A DNA stretch of 40,692 nt from an uncultured Parafilimonas sp. (GTDB taxonomy: Bacteria > Bacteroidota > Bacteroidia > Chitinophagales > Chitinophagaceae), in contig CALAGJ010000067.1 in assembly GCA_937892395.1 (NCBI GenBank), positions 1 through 40,692 on the forward strand, in the 5' to 3' direction. Of the stretch, positions 1 to 8,587 are shown piece after piece. Positions within the stretch are counted from its first letter, which is position 1. Every line of letters begins with the position of its first letter. A model generated the notes under the pieces. It saw only the letters and a program-made list of their open reading frames with translations, was not told where the DNA came from and ran no database searches. A program made the translations under genes and the position numbers.

Positions 1-566
1 AGCCTCCTTACGCGATCCACCAATATTTCTGCACCTGCCCCTGGCAGGGAATCTAAACCCGCATCTTTCAATGCCATCAATACTTCACGGTGTGTAGATT
101 GTTCTAACTTCGTAATGTGTGCCACTTCCGGTGGCCCCAAAGCGTGTAATCGGATATCCGGAAATTCTGCTTTTATGGCTTTGAATGTTTTTATATAATA
201 ATCAAGACCAAGCTCCGGATGGTGGCCACCTTGTAGCAATAATTGATCTCCACCATATCGGATGGTTTCTTGTATCTTTTTCCGATAAGTATCCATATCC
301 GTAATGTATGCATCAGGATGACCGGGCACTCGGAAGAAATTACAAAACTTACAATTGGCAATACATACATTGGTTGTATTTACATTTCTATCTATCTGCC
401 AGGTTACTTTACCATGTGGCACCTGTACTTTTCGAAGTGCATCTGCAGTGTACATTAAAGCTGATAAAGGCGCATTTTCAAATAAAAAGATGCCTTCTTC
501 AATCGTGATCCATTCAAAATTTTCAGCTTTTTTTAATAACGCTGCAACGGATGAATTCATTTTCAT
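1..566 (-). CDS. mqnC: MqnC, cyclic dehypoxanthine futalosine synthase (partial, C-terminus off the left edge)
   Basis: This radical SAM enzyme cyclises dehypoxanthine futalosine in the futalosine route to menaquinone. The N-terminal 188 or so residues are in the window; the frame stays open to base 1, so the stop lies outside. The cluster motif CIANCKFC (CxxxCxxC) follows a TTNV stretch, and RVPGHPDAYI, LLLQGGHHPELGLDYY, LHALGPPEVAHI and DSLPGAGAEILVDRVR are all as expected for MqnC rather than MqnE. Two starts are possible: ATG at 566 (MKMNSS) or ATG at 560 (MNSS). A TACTTTG element on the minus strand at 585-591 could be the promoter -7 box. The next gene is divergent, and no other mqn gene is in the window. 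Confidence 0.9.
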   Translation of the reverse strand, partial: MKMNSSVAALLKKAENFEWITIEEGIFLFENAPLSALMYTADALRKVQVPHGKVTWQIDRNVNTTNVCIANCKFCNFFRVPGHPDAYITDMDTYRKKIQETIRYGGDQLLLQGGHHPELGLDYYIKTFKAIKAEFPDIRLHALGPPEVAHITKLEQSTHREVLMALKDAGLDSLPGAGAEILVDRVRR

Positions 567-651
567 GTCTAAGATTACAACCTGCAAAGTAAAAGGTTCT
601 ATTTGGTATAGTTAGAAACATGTATTTCTACAAAAGAATTATATCGAAGGT

Positions 652-681
652 TTGGCATAAATATTTAACCCCTTTACATTG
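652..681 (+). promoter_or_regulatory. Candidate Bacteroidota promoter for the aspartic-protease/PDZ gene
   Basis: TTG at 652-654 and TACATTG at 675-681 are separated by 20 nt, close to the phylum's -33 TTG / -7 TAnnTTTG pattern. The predicted start of transcription (about 688) lies only a few bases before the ATG at 694. This is pattern matching only. Confidence 0.35.
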
Positions 682-693
682 CGGTCATACTTC

Positions 694-1911
694 ATGCTAT
701 TGAAAAGAAAACTACAATACCACTGCCTTGCTTTCGTCTTTTTTATTTTGTTTTTTGGCAAATCTTTTCCTGTTTTTAGTCAGGAAGAACTGGTAGCTCC
801 TCCGGCAAAAACCATAACCAGCTTTCAGTTTACACTGCTTAGTGGAGGTATTGTCATTCTAAAAGCAACACTTGATAATTTTAAGGACAGTCTCAACTTT
901 GTATTGGATACTGGTAGTGGAGGAATTTCAATAGACTCTGCTGTATGTGACCGATATAAATTGCCTACCGTAAATTCTGACCGTTTGGTAAGAGGTATTG
1001 CCGGTATGAAATATGTGCAGTTTGCAAACCACCATTCATTACACTTACCCGGCCTATCCGTACATGACCTTGATTTTCATATCAATGATTATGAAATTCT
1101 AAGCACTGCTTATGGTGTGCCCATACATGGCATTATTGGTTTTAGTTTTTTGAGAAGGTATATTGTAAAATTAGATTATGATTTACTTAAAATAGATGTG
1201 CTTTCTCCGGGTACTTTCAAATATCCAAAGGGTGGCTACCTTATGAACCCACAGTTTAGTACACTGCCCATGCATTATAGTTTCATAAAAGATGGGAATG
1301 AAGCCAATGCAAAATTCTATTTTGACACAGGTGCAGGTCTTTGTGTTTTATTGAATGATGCATTTGTTGCTGACAGTAATATTCTGCATAAAAAAAGGAA
1401 AATTTTTCAAACACAGGCAGAGGGATTGGGAGGAAAAAAAGAAATGCAACTGACTGTAGTAAAAGAAGTGCGTCTTGGGCCATATCGATTCAGATCTGTG
1501 CCCGCATATATTTTTAATGATGAATTTAATGTAACCTCCTATCCGGTACTTGGTGGGTTAATAGGAAATGACATCCTACGTAGATTTAATATTATTCTCA
1601 ACTATCCCGAGCAGCAAATTCACATCAGACCAAATAGTCATTATGTAGATTCCTTTGATTATAGCTACACGGGTTTAGGTTTTTATGATCTGAATGGGGC
1701 AATAACCATTACTGATGTTGTAAAGGGCAGTCCCGCAGAAGCTGCTGGCCTTCGGGAAGGCGATATTATTGTTGGTATTGAAAATAATTTTACCAATAAT
1801 ATTTTATCCTACAAAAACATGCTTCAGGTACCCAAGCGCACATTGAGCGTTTACATCATGCGGGAAGGAAAATTAGAGACTGTAGAACTTACGGTCAAAA
1901 GCATTTTATGA
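694..1911 (+). CDS. Secreted retropepsin-like aspartic protease with C-terminal PDZ domain
   Basis: The protein has 405 residues from the ATG at 694. An in-frame TTG at 679 would add five residues ahead of the signal peptide and is less likely. A hydrophobic signal peptide ends near SQ (residues 29-30). Two DTG motifs, LDTGSGG (Asp72) and FDTGAG (Asp211), show a duplicated retropepsin-like fold, with both catalytic Asp on one chain as in clan AA. A PDZ domain occupies about residues 325-400 (VVKGSPAEAAGLREGD). Family members are thought to be periplasmic proteases or peptide-binding proteins; the substrate is unknown. The nuclease gene follows after 6-30 nt, depending on its start, so the two are probably co-transcribed. 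Confidence 0.85.
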   Translation: MLLKRKLQYHCLAFVFFILFFGKSFPVFSQEELVAPPAKTITSFQFTLLSGGIVILKATLDNFKDSLNFVLDTGSGGISIDSAVCDRYKLPTVNSDRLVRGIAGMKYVQFANHHSLHLPGLSVHDLDFHINDYEILSTAYGVPIHGIIGFSFLRRYIVKLDYDLLKIDVLSPGTFKYPKGGYLMNPQFSTLPMHYSFIKDGNEANAKFYFDTGAGLCVLLNDAFVADSNILHKKRKIFQTQAEGLGGKKEMQLTVVKEVRLGPYRFRSVPAYIFNDEFNVTSYPVLGGLIGNDILRRFNIILNYPEQQIHIRPNSHYVDSFDYSYTGLGFYDLNGAITITDVVKGSPAEAAGLREGDIIVGIENNFTNNILSYKNMLQVPKRTLSVYIMREGKLETVELTVKSIL

Positions 1912-1941
1912 TTTTTAATGGAGATGGTTATTTTTGAGGCG

Positions 1942-3321
1942 ATGAAAAAAATTGCGGGTATTCTTTTTGGAATTATAGTCTTTTCCCTTGGATACAGCCA
2001 AATACCAAATGGCTACTATGACAGAGCCGCAGGCAAAACCTGTGCGGAATTAAAATCTGCTTTGAAATACATCATTACAGAAAGCCACAGGCCTTTGCCA
2101 GATGATTTTTTGCTAGCGCAATATGCACTTACGGATGTAAAACCCAGAGAAGTAGGTAGCGGCAGCACCACAGTAATATGGGATGTATATGCGGACAATC
2201 CAAACGGACCGGATCCTTACAATTATAACCCTTCCACACAAAATTGTGGCAACTATAACAGTGAAGCCGATTGTTATAATAAAGAACATACAGTACCCAA
2301 AAGCTGGAGTAATGATGACCCCATTGCCGAAGGCGATTACCATCATGTAGTGCCGTCTGATGGATGGGTAAATTCCAAGAGATCAAATTTTCCTTTTGGA
2401 AAAATTAGTGGCCCTGCTGAATTTACCAGTTTAAATGGGAGTAAACTGGGCAATAGTGGTGTAGCTGGAATTACAGGCAAAGTATTTGAACCTATTGATG
2501 AATTTAAAGGTGATATGGCTCGGTGTTTTTTTTATTTCATCACCAGATACCAAGATGAAGTAAAATCAACATGGGCCAAAAATGCCCAAGTATTTAGTGC
2601 TGATAGTTTTCCTACTATCAACATAAATTATTTACCACTTATGCTAGCATGGCATGAGGCAGACCCGGTAAGTGATAAAGAACTGATAAGAAATGAAGGA
2701 GGTTATACCTATCAGGGTAATCGAAATCCATTTATTGACCATCCGGAATATGTGGAGGTAATATGGAATGGTGGATGTCCCGGTTTAGGTGTATTGCCAT
2801 TAAACTTGCTCCAGTTTACAGGCTACCTCAATAAAAATATTGTGCAGCTCAACTGGTCTGTGGCCAATGCATCCGGTATAAATAATTTTGAAGTACAACA
2901 GAGCTACAATGGAAAAGAGTTTAAATCAATAGCAGCCATTTTATATGATGGTAAAAATGATTATTCCTATACAACAACTGCTGTAAATGGTGTATCCTAT
3001 TATCGCATTTCATGGAAAGATGCAAATGGTCTTTACAATTATTCATCTACTTTGACATTTGTATATGGTGCTGGCAAAGACTGGAGGATTTTTCCAAACC
3101 CAGTTATATCAAGTGCAAGAATTGAAACACCCTTCTCTGTAATTGGAGATATACCGATAAGTATTTATGACATATATGGAAAGTTGGTATATGATGATGT
3201 GCAGTGGGCTGTAAATGGAATGATTACTTTAAAAGAACTACAACTTCTACCCGGTTTATACTATGTAAAATGCCGCTACCAAGGCAGCGACATTTTATTA
3301 AAAATGATTGTAACCAATTAA
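1942..3321 (+). CDS. Secreted endonuclease I (NucM/EndA family) with T9SS type A sorting domain
   Basis: This is an extracellular DNA/RNA nuclease exported through the Sec and type IX systems. ATG at 1942 (MKKIAGIL) opens a good signal peptide; ATG at 1918 would put eight residues, two of them acidic, before it. Signature motifs are NKEHTVPKSW (His116), HHVVPSDG (His134-His135) and NSKRSNFPFG, which together form the beta-beta-alpha metal active site of the endonuclease I family. A fibronectin-like segment (about 290-375) follows. The last 75 or so residues form a T9SS sorting domain (IFPNP near 383, GLYYVK, ending KMIVTN). Length is about 459 residues. It converges with icd, the stops being 7 nt apart. 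GldC further along agrees with a gliding/T9SS-type cell. Confidence 0.93.
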   Translation: MKKIAGILFGIIVFSLGYSQIPNGYYDRAAGKTCAELKSALKYIITESHRPLPDDFLLAQYALTDVKPREVGSGSTTVIWDVYADNPNGPDPYNYNPSTQNCGNYNSEADCYNKEHTVPKSWSNDDPIAEGDYHHVVPSDGWVNSKRSNFPFGKISGPAEFTSLNGSKLGNSGVAGITGKVFEPIDEFKGDMARCFFYFITRYQDEVKSTWAKNAQVFSADSFPTININYLPLMLAWHEADPVSDKELIRNEGGYTYQGNRNPFIDHPEYVEVIWNGGCPGLGVLPLNLLQFTGYLNKNIVQLNWSVANASGINNFEVQQSYNGKEFKSIAAILYDGKNDYSYTTTAVNGVSYYRISWKDANGLYNYSSTLTFVYGAGKDWRIFPNPVISSARIETPFSVIGDIPISIYDIYGKLVYDDVQWAVNGMITLKELQLLPGLYYVKCRYQGSDILLKMIVTN

Positions 3322-3328
3322 TCGGAAA

Positions 3329-4561
3329 TTACATACCGAGTTTTAGTTTCAGATTTTGATCTAAAGCATCTAAAAATTCTTCTGTATAAAGGTAATGCTC
3401 ACCATGTGTTACTTTATTGCCATGTATGCAAACAGCAAGATCTTTTGTCATCTTACCGGATTCCACAGTTTCCACACACACTGCTTCCAAAGTTTTACAG
3501 AAATGAACTAATGCATCATTGCCATCTTTTTTACCTCTAAACTCAAGTCCACGTGTCCAAGCAAATATGCTGGCTATTGGATTTGTACTTGTAGGTTTTC
3601 CTTTTTGGTGCTCTCTGTAGTGTCTAGTAACTGTGCCATGTGCTGCTTCTGCTTCCATAGTTTTTCCATCTGGTGTTACTAAGGTAGATGTCATTAACCC
3701 TAAGCTACCAAAACCTTGAGCCACAGTATCGCTTTGTACATCTCCATCATAGTTTTTGCAAGCCCATACAAAATTACCATTCCACTTAAGTGCACTCGCT
3801 ACCATATCATCTATAAGCCTATGTTCATAAGTGATACCGATAGCATCCATCTGTGCTTTAAATTCATTTTCATACACCTCTTGAAAAATATCTTTAAACC
3901 TGCCATCATATTTTTTGAGAATTGTATTCTTTGTAGAAAGGTATAGCGGCCATTGCTTTATGATAGCCTGATTCAAACATGCCCTTGCAAAACCACGAAT
4001 GCTTTCATCTGTATTATACATGGCTAATGCCACGCCGTCACTTTTATAATTATATACTTCAAATTCTTGTACGGTACCATCTTCACCTTCAAATTTTATG
4101 GTCAATTTTCCTTTGCCTTTTGTTACAAAGTCAGTAGCTCTGTATTGGTCTCCAAAAGCGTGTCTGCCTATGCAGATGGGTGCGGTCCAGTTGGGAACAA
4201 GGCGGGGCACATTGCTACATACAATGGGTTCTCTAAAGACTGTGCCATCCAAAATATTTCTTATGGTACCATTGGGGCTTTTCCACATTTGCTTTAAGCC
4301 AAACTCTTGTACCCTTTGCTCATCAGGAGTAATGGTGGCACATTTGATACCTACACCAAATTCTTTTATGGCATTGGCTGCATCGATGGTTACCTGATCA
4401 TTGGTTTCATCTCTATACTCCATACCTAAATCATAATACCTGATATCAATATCTAAATAAGGAAGGATGAGTTTTTCTTTTATAAACTTCCAAATAATAC
4501 GTGTCATTTCATCCCCATCTAATTCTACTACAGGATGTAGCACTTTTATTTTTTCTGCCAT
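3329..4561 (-). CDS. icd: NADP-dependent isocitrate dehydrogenase (eukaryote-like dimeric type)
   Basis: This TCA-cycle enzyme converts isocitrate to 2-oxoglutarate, CO2 and NADPH in the cytoplasm. It has 410 residues, the usual size of the homodimeric type related to mitochondrial and cytosolic IDH rather than the E. coli type. Diagnostic segments are VELDGDEMTRIIWK, the substrate loop KSPNGTIRNILDGTVFREPI, the Asp-rich metal site NYDGDVQSD, and the coenzyme region EAAHGTVTRHYREHQKG with STNPIASIFAWTRGL. The gene is monocistronic. A TACATTTG box on the minus strand at 4583-4590, about 22 nt upstream, is a likely -7 element. Confidence 0.95.
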   Translation of the reverse strand: MAEKIKVLHPVVELDGDEMTRIIWKFIKEKLILPYLDIDIRYYDLGMEYRDETNDQVTIDAANAIKEFGVGIKCATITPDEQRVQEFGLKQMWKSPNGTIRNILDGTVFREPIVCSNVPRLVPNWTAPICIGRHAFGDQYRATDFVTKGKGKLTIKFEGEDGTVQEFEVYNYKSDGVALAMYNTDESIRGFARACLNQAIIKQWPLYLSTKNTILKKYDGRFKDIFQEVYENEFKAQMDAIGITYEHRLIDDMVASALKWNGNFVWACKNYDGDVQSDTVAQGFGSLGLMTSTLVTPDGKTMEAEAAHGTVTRHYREHQKGKPTSTNPIASIFAWTRGLEFRGKKDGNDALVHFCKTLEAVCVETVESGKMTKDLAVCIHGNKVTHGEHYLYTEEFLDALDQNLKLKLGM

Positions 4562-4687
4562 AATGATTTTTTATAATGCTGGCAAATGTAAGGTTTGCCT
4601 CTATTTGGTAATGTTGATTCTGTTATGCATTTTTTTACTGAAAAATTATATTCAAGTTTGTCCTATTTGTATTCGCTTATTCGTTAT

Positions 4688-4786
4688 ACTAAAAAATTTT
4701 AGTTACATAATAAAGGAGTGTATAAAAAGGGTAAGTACCCTAAATTTGCTTATAAGGATTATATAGATAGGGTATAAACTGTACCC
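4688..4786. promoter_or_regulatory. Intergenic palindromes between icd and the DUF1569 gene
   Basis: Three inverted repeats sit in 100 bases: ACTAAAA/TTTTAGT (4688-4703, 2-nt spacer), AGGGTA/TACCCT (4728-4741, 2-nt spacer) and GGGTA/TACCC (4770-4786, 7-nt spacer). The second abuts a TAAATTTG element at 4741-4748 that fits a Bacteroidota -7 box reading toward 4829. Two copies of GGGTA...TACCC around a promoter-like box could be operator half-sites, but no regulator is encoded nearby and chance cannot be excluded in AT-rich DNA. Confidence 0.3.
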
Positions 4787-4828
4787 GTATTACATATAAA
4801 TTTTTCATTATATCTAAAAAAATACATA

Positions 4829-5287
4829 ATGGCTCTACCAAATATTTTCACCAGTGCCGTGTCCAATCAAATGATACAAAGAATCAATCAGCTAAGCCCT
4901 ACAACAGTGCCACAATGGGGCAAAATGAATGTATCGCAAATGCTGGCGCACTGTAATGTAACTTATGAAATGGCTTTTGAAAACAAACATCCCAAGCCAA
5001 ACTTCTTTGTTGCATTTATTTTGAAAACATTTATAAAAAATATCATAGTGAGTGAAACGCCCTATAAGAAAAGCTCCCAAACGGCTCCGGCATTTCTTAT
5101 TAAAGACAGCAGGGATTTTGAAAAAGAAAAAATCAGGTTAATCAGCTATATAAACAAGACCGTAGAAATGGGTGAACATAGTTTTGAGGGGAGAATGTCA
5201 TTATCCTTTGGTAAGCTCAGTGCCACAGAATGGAACAATATGTTTTACAAACATTTGAATCATCATTTATCACAGTTTGGCGTGTGA
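4829..5287 (+). CDS. DUF1569 (DinB-like four-helix) protein
   Basis: This is a cytoplasmic protein of 152 residues with no signal peptide. The start MALPNIFT, followed by QRINQLSPTTVPQWGKMNVSQMLAHC and a C-terminal GKLSATEWNNMFYKHLNHHLSQFGV, is typical of the DUF1569/DinB-like family. Conserved His residues (AHC and HLNHH) are the usual metal ligands of the DinB-like fold. The biochemical role is unknown; the fold is often found in small-molecule thiol chemistry. It is followed 29 nt later by the HExxH protein gene on the same strand. Confidence 0.7.
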   Translation: MALPNIFTSAVSNQMIQRINQLSPTTVPQWGKMNVSQMLAHCNVTYEMAFENKHPKPNFFVAFILKTFIKNIIVSETPYKKSSQTAPAFLIKDSRDFEKEKIRLISYINKTVEMGEHSFEGRMSLSFGKLSATEWNNMFYKHLNHHLSQFGV

Positions 5288-5316
5288 GTAAGATTAGATT
5301 TTTTTAAAGTTCGTTT

Positions 5317-6087
5317 ATGTATGTAAAGTTAAGACAATGGGTTTTCCGCTTTATGGCTACTATATTGCTATTAATTTCACTGCTACTAATTATTATCCTA
5401 TATCCATCGCTTTCTTACGCAAATAAAACTGTTTTTAAAAATATAACCATCTATCACAATGCAGTTATAGATACGGTATTCATCCAGAGGGTGCAGCAGG
5501 CACTTAGCATTGCTCAGCAATCAGTAATGTATAGCAAAAAAATTGAATTGGATATTTGCTTGAACGACGGCTCCGTGTATCCATCCATCATCAAAGCAAT
5601 TAGGGGCAAAGCTTTTGCCTGGGGATTTTACAATAAAGTGGTATTGCAAGGTGAGATATATGCAGCACAAAACTATATGGATCTAAATGGGTATCATTGG
5701 AAATTGTCCGAACTATTGGCCCATGAAATAACTCATTGTATGCAATTTAATCATTTGGGTTTATGGCATTCAAAACCTATTGCAAACATTCCAGAATGGA
5801 AATGGGAAGGTTTTGCAGAATATTTATCAAGAAAGAAAAATAATGAGATACAGTTGGCAGATCAAATTCAGAAATATGTAAATGCAAATAAGGATTTATG
5901 GGAAATTCAATTTGAAGATAGCACCATTGCTCCTTTAAACTATTTTTTAAATGCCATCTTAGTTCAATATTGTTTAGAAATAAAAAAAATGAGCTTCGAT
6001 CAGTTGATAACAGATACGTCTAATGAAGCAGACATCAACAAGGAAATGATGCTCTGGTACCAAACGAATAAGCAAGCTTTTGATTAA
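5317..6087 (+). CDS. Membrane-anchored HExxH zinc metallopeptidase-like protein
   Basis: I do not recognise a named family. The protein has 256 residues with an N-terminal hydrophobic anchor (about residues 10-32) and the rest probably extracytoplasmic. LLAHEITHCMQF carries HEITH (His136, Glu137, His140), the zincin signature, and the downstream WEGFAEYLSRK could supply a third ligand through its Glu, as in gluzincins. The preceding segment (KAFAWGFYNKVVLQGE) resembles peptidases that handle folded or surface substrates, but this is inference. The stop is one base from the stop of the convergent beta-CASP gene. Confidence 0.6.
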   Translation: MYVKLRQWVFRFMATILLLISLLLIIILYPSLSYANKTVFKNITIYHNAVIDTVFIQRVQQALSIAQQSVMYSKKIELDICLNDGSVYPSIIKAIRGKAFAWGFYNKVVLQGEIYAAQNYMDLNGYHWKLSELLAHEITHCMQFNHLGLWHSKPIANIPEWKWEGFAEYLSRKKNNEIQLADQIQKYVNANKDLWEIQFEDSTIAPLNYFLNAILVQYCLEIKKMSFDQLITDTSNEADINKEMMLWYQTNKQAFD

Positions 6088-6088
6088 A

Positions 6089-7489
6089 CTATACTAGCTC
6101 TATTTGTTCATGTAGTGAAGGTATTACAACATTTGGAAACCCTTTATCCAAGAGCCTTTTCTTAAATTTTTGCTGTGTGTCAGGCTCACCATGTACTAAA
6201 AATATTTGATTAATTTTTTCCTTTTGCTGACAATCTAAATATTTGATTAAATCTTCATAATCTCCATGTGCACTCATGCTGTGCATTTTGCCCACCGTGG
6301 CCACTACCTCATAAAATTCGCCAAATATTTTAACATGTTTATCACCCCTGCCCAATTTACCCCCTAGTGAATAAGGCTCACAATAGCCAACCAATAAAAT
6401 TGTATTGGAAGCGTTATCAATATTATTCATGATATGGTGCTTGATGCGTCCTGCATCTGCCATACCACTTGCTGAAATGATGATACATGGATCATGTATG
6501 GTGTTTAATCGCTTACTTTCTTCGGAGGATTGAATAAAATGTAAACCCGGAAAATCGAAAGGATCATAATCCGTTTCTAAAAGCGCTTTTACTGTTTTAT
6601 TGAAATTTTCAGGATGACTTCTCACTACATCTGTAGCTTCTTTGCTGAGTGGGCTATCTACATAAACGGTTAGTTTAGGCAAAAGATTTTCGTTGCTTAG
6701 CTGATTCAAATAATACAATAATTCCTGAGTGCGACCCACTGAAAAAGCTGGAATAATGAGCTTACCCTTTTTTTCAACACAGGTTTTTATTATCCAATCA
6801 AGTAATACATCAGTAGTATTGTGAACAGGTGTATGCAATTCATCGCCATAAGTACTCTCAAGTAAAATATAATCTGCTTGCGGATATACTTCCGGGCTGC
6901 ATAAAATGGCATCTCGATATCTACCTACGTCGCCACTAAAGGTTATACAAATTGGCTTTTCTTCACCAATACGCAGGTGTACAGATGCACTACCAATGAT
7001 ATGACCAGCATCTGTAAACATGGCTTCTATATTATCATCCAACTTAAACCATTCCCGGTAGGGCACTTTTTCAAAATGAGTAGTTGCATTTTTTGCGTCC
7101 TCTATAGAATACAAGGGGGAAAAGAGCGGAAGCCCTTTTTGTGCCCTTCGTTTATTTATAAATTTACTATCTGCCCTTTGTATCTCGGCACTGTCTTCCA
7201 ATAATATGGTGGCCAAATCTACGGTAGCAGAGGTACAGTAAATTTTTCCCTTATATCCTTCTTTAATGAGTTTGGGTATAAGCCCACTATGATCTATATG
7301 TGCATGACTTAAGAGCATATAATCAATTGTAGTTGGGTCAAAACCAAAATGTTGATTGAGTTCGTCCGTTTTTTTGCCCATGCCTTGAAAGAGTCCACAA
7401 TCCAACAAAAGTTTTTTGCCATTTTCCAAATGAATAATATGCTTACTGCCTGTAACACAGGATGCCGCTCCATGAAAACTAATTTCCAT
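6089..7489 (-). CDS. Beta-CASP metallo-beta-lactamase-fold hydrolase (YSH1-like, RNA processing type)
   Basis: The protein has 466 residues, the full length for the prokaryotic single-domain MBL/beta-CASP family, whose members are zinc-dependent RNA endo- or exonucleases. The MBL signature is LLSHAHIDHSGLI (His62, His64, Asp66, His67), with SGDVG and the beta-CASP elements IIPAFSVGRTQELLYYL, IISASGMADAGRIKHH, MSAHGDYEDL and FLVHGEPDTQ following. The opening MEISFHGAASCVTGSKHII is typical. Substrate is not known in Bacteroidota. The gene is divergent from the BON lipoprotein gene across about 115 bases. Confidence 0.88.
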   Translation of the reverse strand: MEISFHGAASCVTGSKHIIHLENGKKLLLDCGLFQGMGKKTDELNQHFGFDPTTIDYMLLSHAHIDHSGLIPKLIKEGYKGKIYCTSATVDLATILLEDSAEIQRADSKFINKRRAQKGLPLFSPLYSIEDAKNATTHFEKVPYREWFKLDDNIEAMFTDAGHIIGSASVHLRIGEEKPICITFSGDVGRYRDAILCSPEVYPQADYILLESTYGDELHTPVHNTTDVLLDWIIKTCVEKKGKLIIPAFSVGRTQELLYYLNQLSNENLLPKLTVYVDSPLSKEATDVVRSHPENFNKTVKALLETDYDPFDFPGLHFIQSSEESKRLNTIHDPCIIISASGMADAGRIKHHIMNNIDNASNTILLVGYCEPYSLGGKLGRGDKHVKIFGEFYEVVATVGKMHSMSAHGDYEDLIKYLDCQQKEKINQIFLVHGEPDTQQKFKKRLLDKGFPNVVIPSLHEQIELV

Positions 7490-7606
7490 AATTATTGATA
7501 AGGGTCTAAAGATAGTGTCAATCGAAAATTTTTACTCCATAAAATTTTTTTCCGAAAAAAAAACATCAGTACAAAAAAAAATCTTTCTATTTTGCTCAAA
7601 ATTTAA

Positions 7607-8116
7607 ATGAATATGAAACTACAATCACTTTACATGCCTTTTCTTTTGATAGGAATGGTATTTATTTTTTCCTGTAAAGGAACTGTTAAAGACAGCGACT
7701 TATTAACAGCCATCAACGAAAAAATTCAGACAAACCCTGAAATGACAGGACTAACCGCTACTGTGGTTGAAGGTGTTGTAACATTGTCTGGTGCTTGTAA
7801 AGATGATGCATGCAAATCATTTTGTGAAAAAACAGTAAAAGCAATATCTGGTGTAAAATCAGTGGTAAATAATTGCACAATCATTCCTGCTGTTGTTGAC
7901 ACTCCGGTAGTACCCGAAGTATCTGATGCATTGGCACAGGCCATTACAGATGCCTGCAAAGATTTTCCAGGTGTGAAAACAGATTTAAAGGAGGGAGTAC
8001 TTACACTTACTGGAGAAATAGCGAAAGATAAATTGCAGACATTAATGATGAGCTTAAATACATTAAAATCTTTAGGTCTTAAAAAAATTGAATCTGCTGA
8101 ATTAGTAAAAAAATAA
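7607..8116 (+). CDS. Lipoprotein with two BON domains
   Basis: The 169-residue protein starts with a lipoprotein signal peptide ending FIFSC (Cys23; start MNMKLQ, or two codons later MKLQ). The mature part has two BON-type repeats: about residues 33-85 (LLTAINEKIQTNPEM...GVVTLSGACKD) and 105-165 (LAQAITDACKDF...GVLTLTGEIAKD). BON domains bind phospholipid or cell-envelope surfaces, as in OsmY and DolP. Four Cys in the first repeat (GACKDDACKSFC and NNC) are unusual and might form disulfides. The SH3 protein follows 10 nt later, so the two form an operon, probably with a cell-envelope stress or maintenance role. Confidence 0.82.
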   Translation: MNMKLQSLYMPFLLIGMVFIFSCKGTVKDSDLLTAINEKIQTNPEMTGLTATVVEGVVTLSGACKDDACKSFCEKTVKAISGVKSVVNNCTIIPAVVDTPVVPEVSDALAQAITDACKDFPGVKTDLKEGVLTLTGEIAKDKLQTLMMSLNTLKSLGLKKIESAELVKK

Positions 8117-8126
8117 AATCAAAAAA

Positions 8127-8552
8127 ATGAGTTTAGAAAATAAATATAAAGCTCTTATAGAAGCAGCTGGTAATGGTATTGTAAGCAATTTGCAAGTAAG
8201 AGAGCAGGATAATGTATTATACATTGATGGAGAAGCTACTGGCGCTACAAAGCAAAAATTGTGGGATTTATATGGCAGTATTGATCCTGATTATGCTTCT
8301 GGAGATTTGATGTTGAATATCAATAGTGTGGCAGGCATACATGAAGGAGCAAAATTAAAAGTAACTACCAGCCGTACGAATTTGAATATTCGTAAAGGCC
8401 CTGGTACTGATACCGAGGTAGTAGGCAAGGCTGCAAGACATGAGATTGTAACATTGGTTAGAAAAGAAAACGATCAATGGTGGTTGATAAAAACTGATGA
8501 TGGAGAGGAAGGATATTCATTTACTCAATACTTAACACCCATTGAACAATAA
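8127..8552 (+). CDS. BON-like/bacterial SH3 domain protein
   Basis: The protein has 141 residues and no obvious signal peptide. The N-terminal half (VREQDNVLYIDGEATGATKQKLWDLYG) resembles the BON part of YgaU-like LysM proteins. Residues about 76-138 form a bacterial SH3 domain (LNIRKGPGTDTEVVGKA, WWLIKTDDGEEGYSFTQYL), which normally contacts peptidoglycan or cell-wall peptides. Lacking a signal, it could be cytoplasmic or exported in another way. It sits immediately behind the BON lipoprotein and only 35 nt ahead of the first sulfatase-fold gene, so the three may share a transcript. Confidence 0.78.
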   Translation: MSLENKYKALIEAAGNGIVSNLQVREQDNVLYIDGEATGATKQKLWDLYGSIDPDYASGDLMLNINSVAGIHEGAKLKVTTSRTNLNIRKGPGTDTEVVGKAARHEIVTLVRKENDQWWLIKTDDGEEGYSFTQYLTPIEQ

Positions 8553-8587
8553 TAATTTGACAACTGTTTCTATATAAAAATTCAATT

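Noticed and set aside
243..615. Plus-strand open frames over the left edge
   Set aside because: They are antisense to the clear mqnC frame and have no family resemblance.
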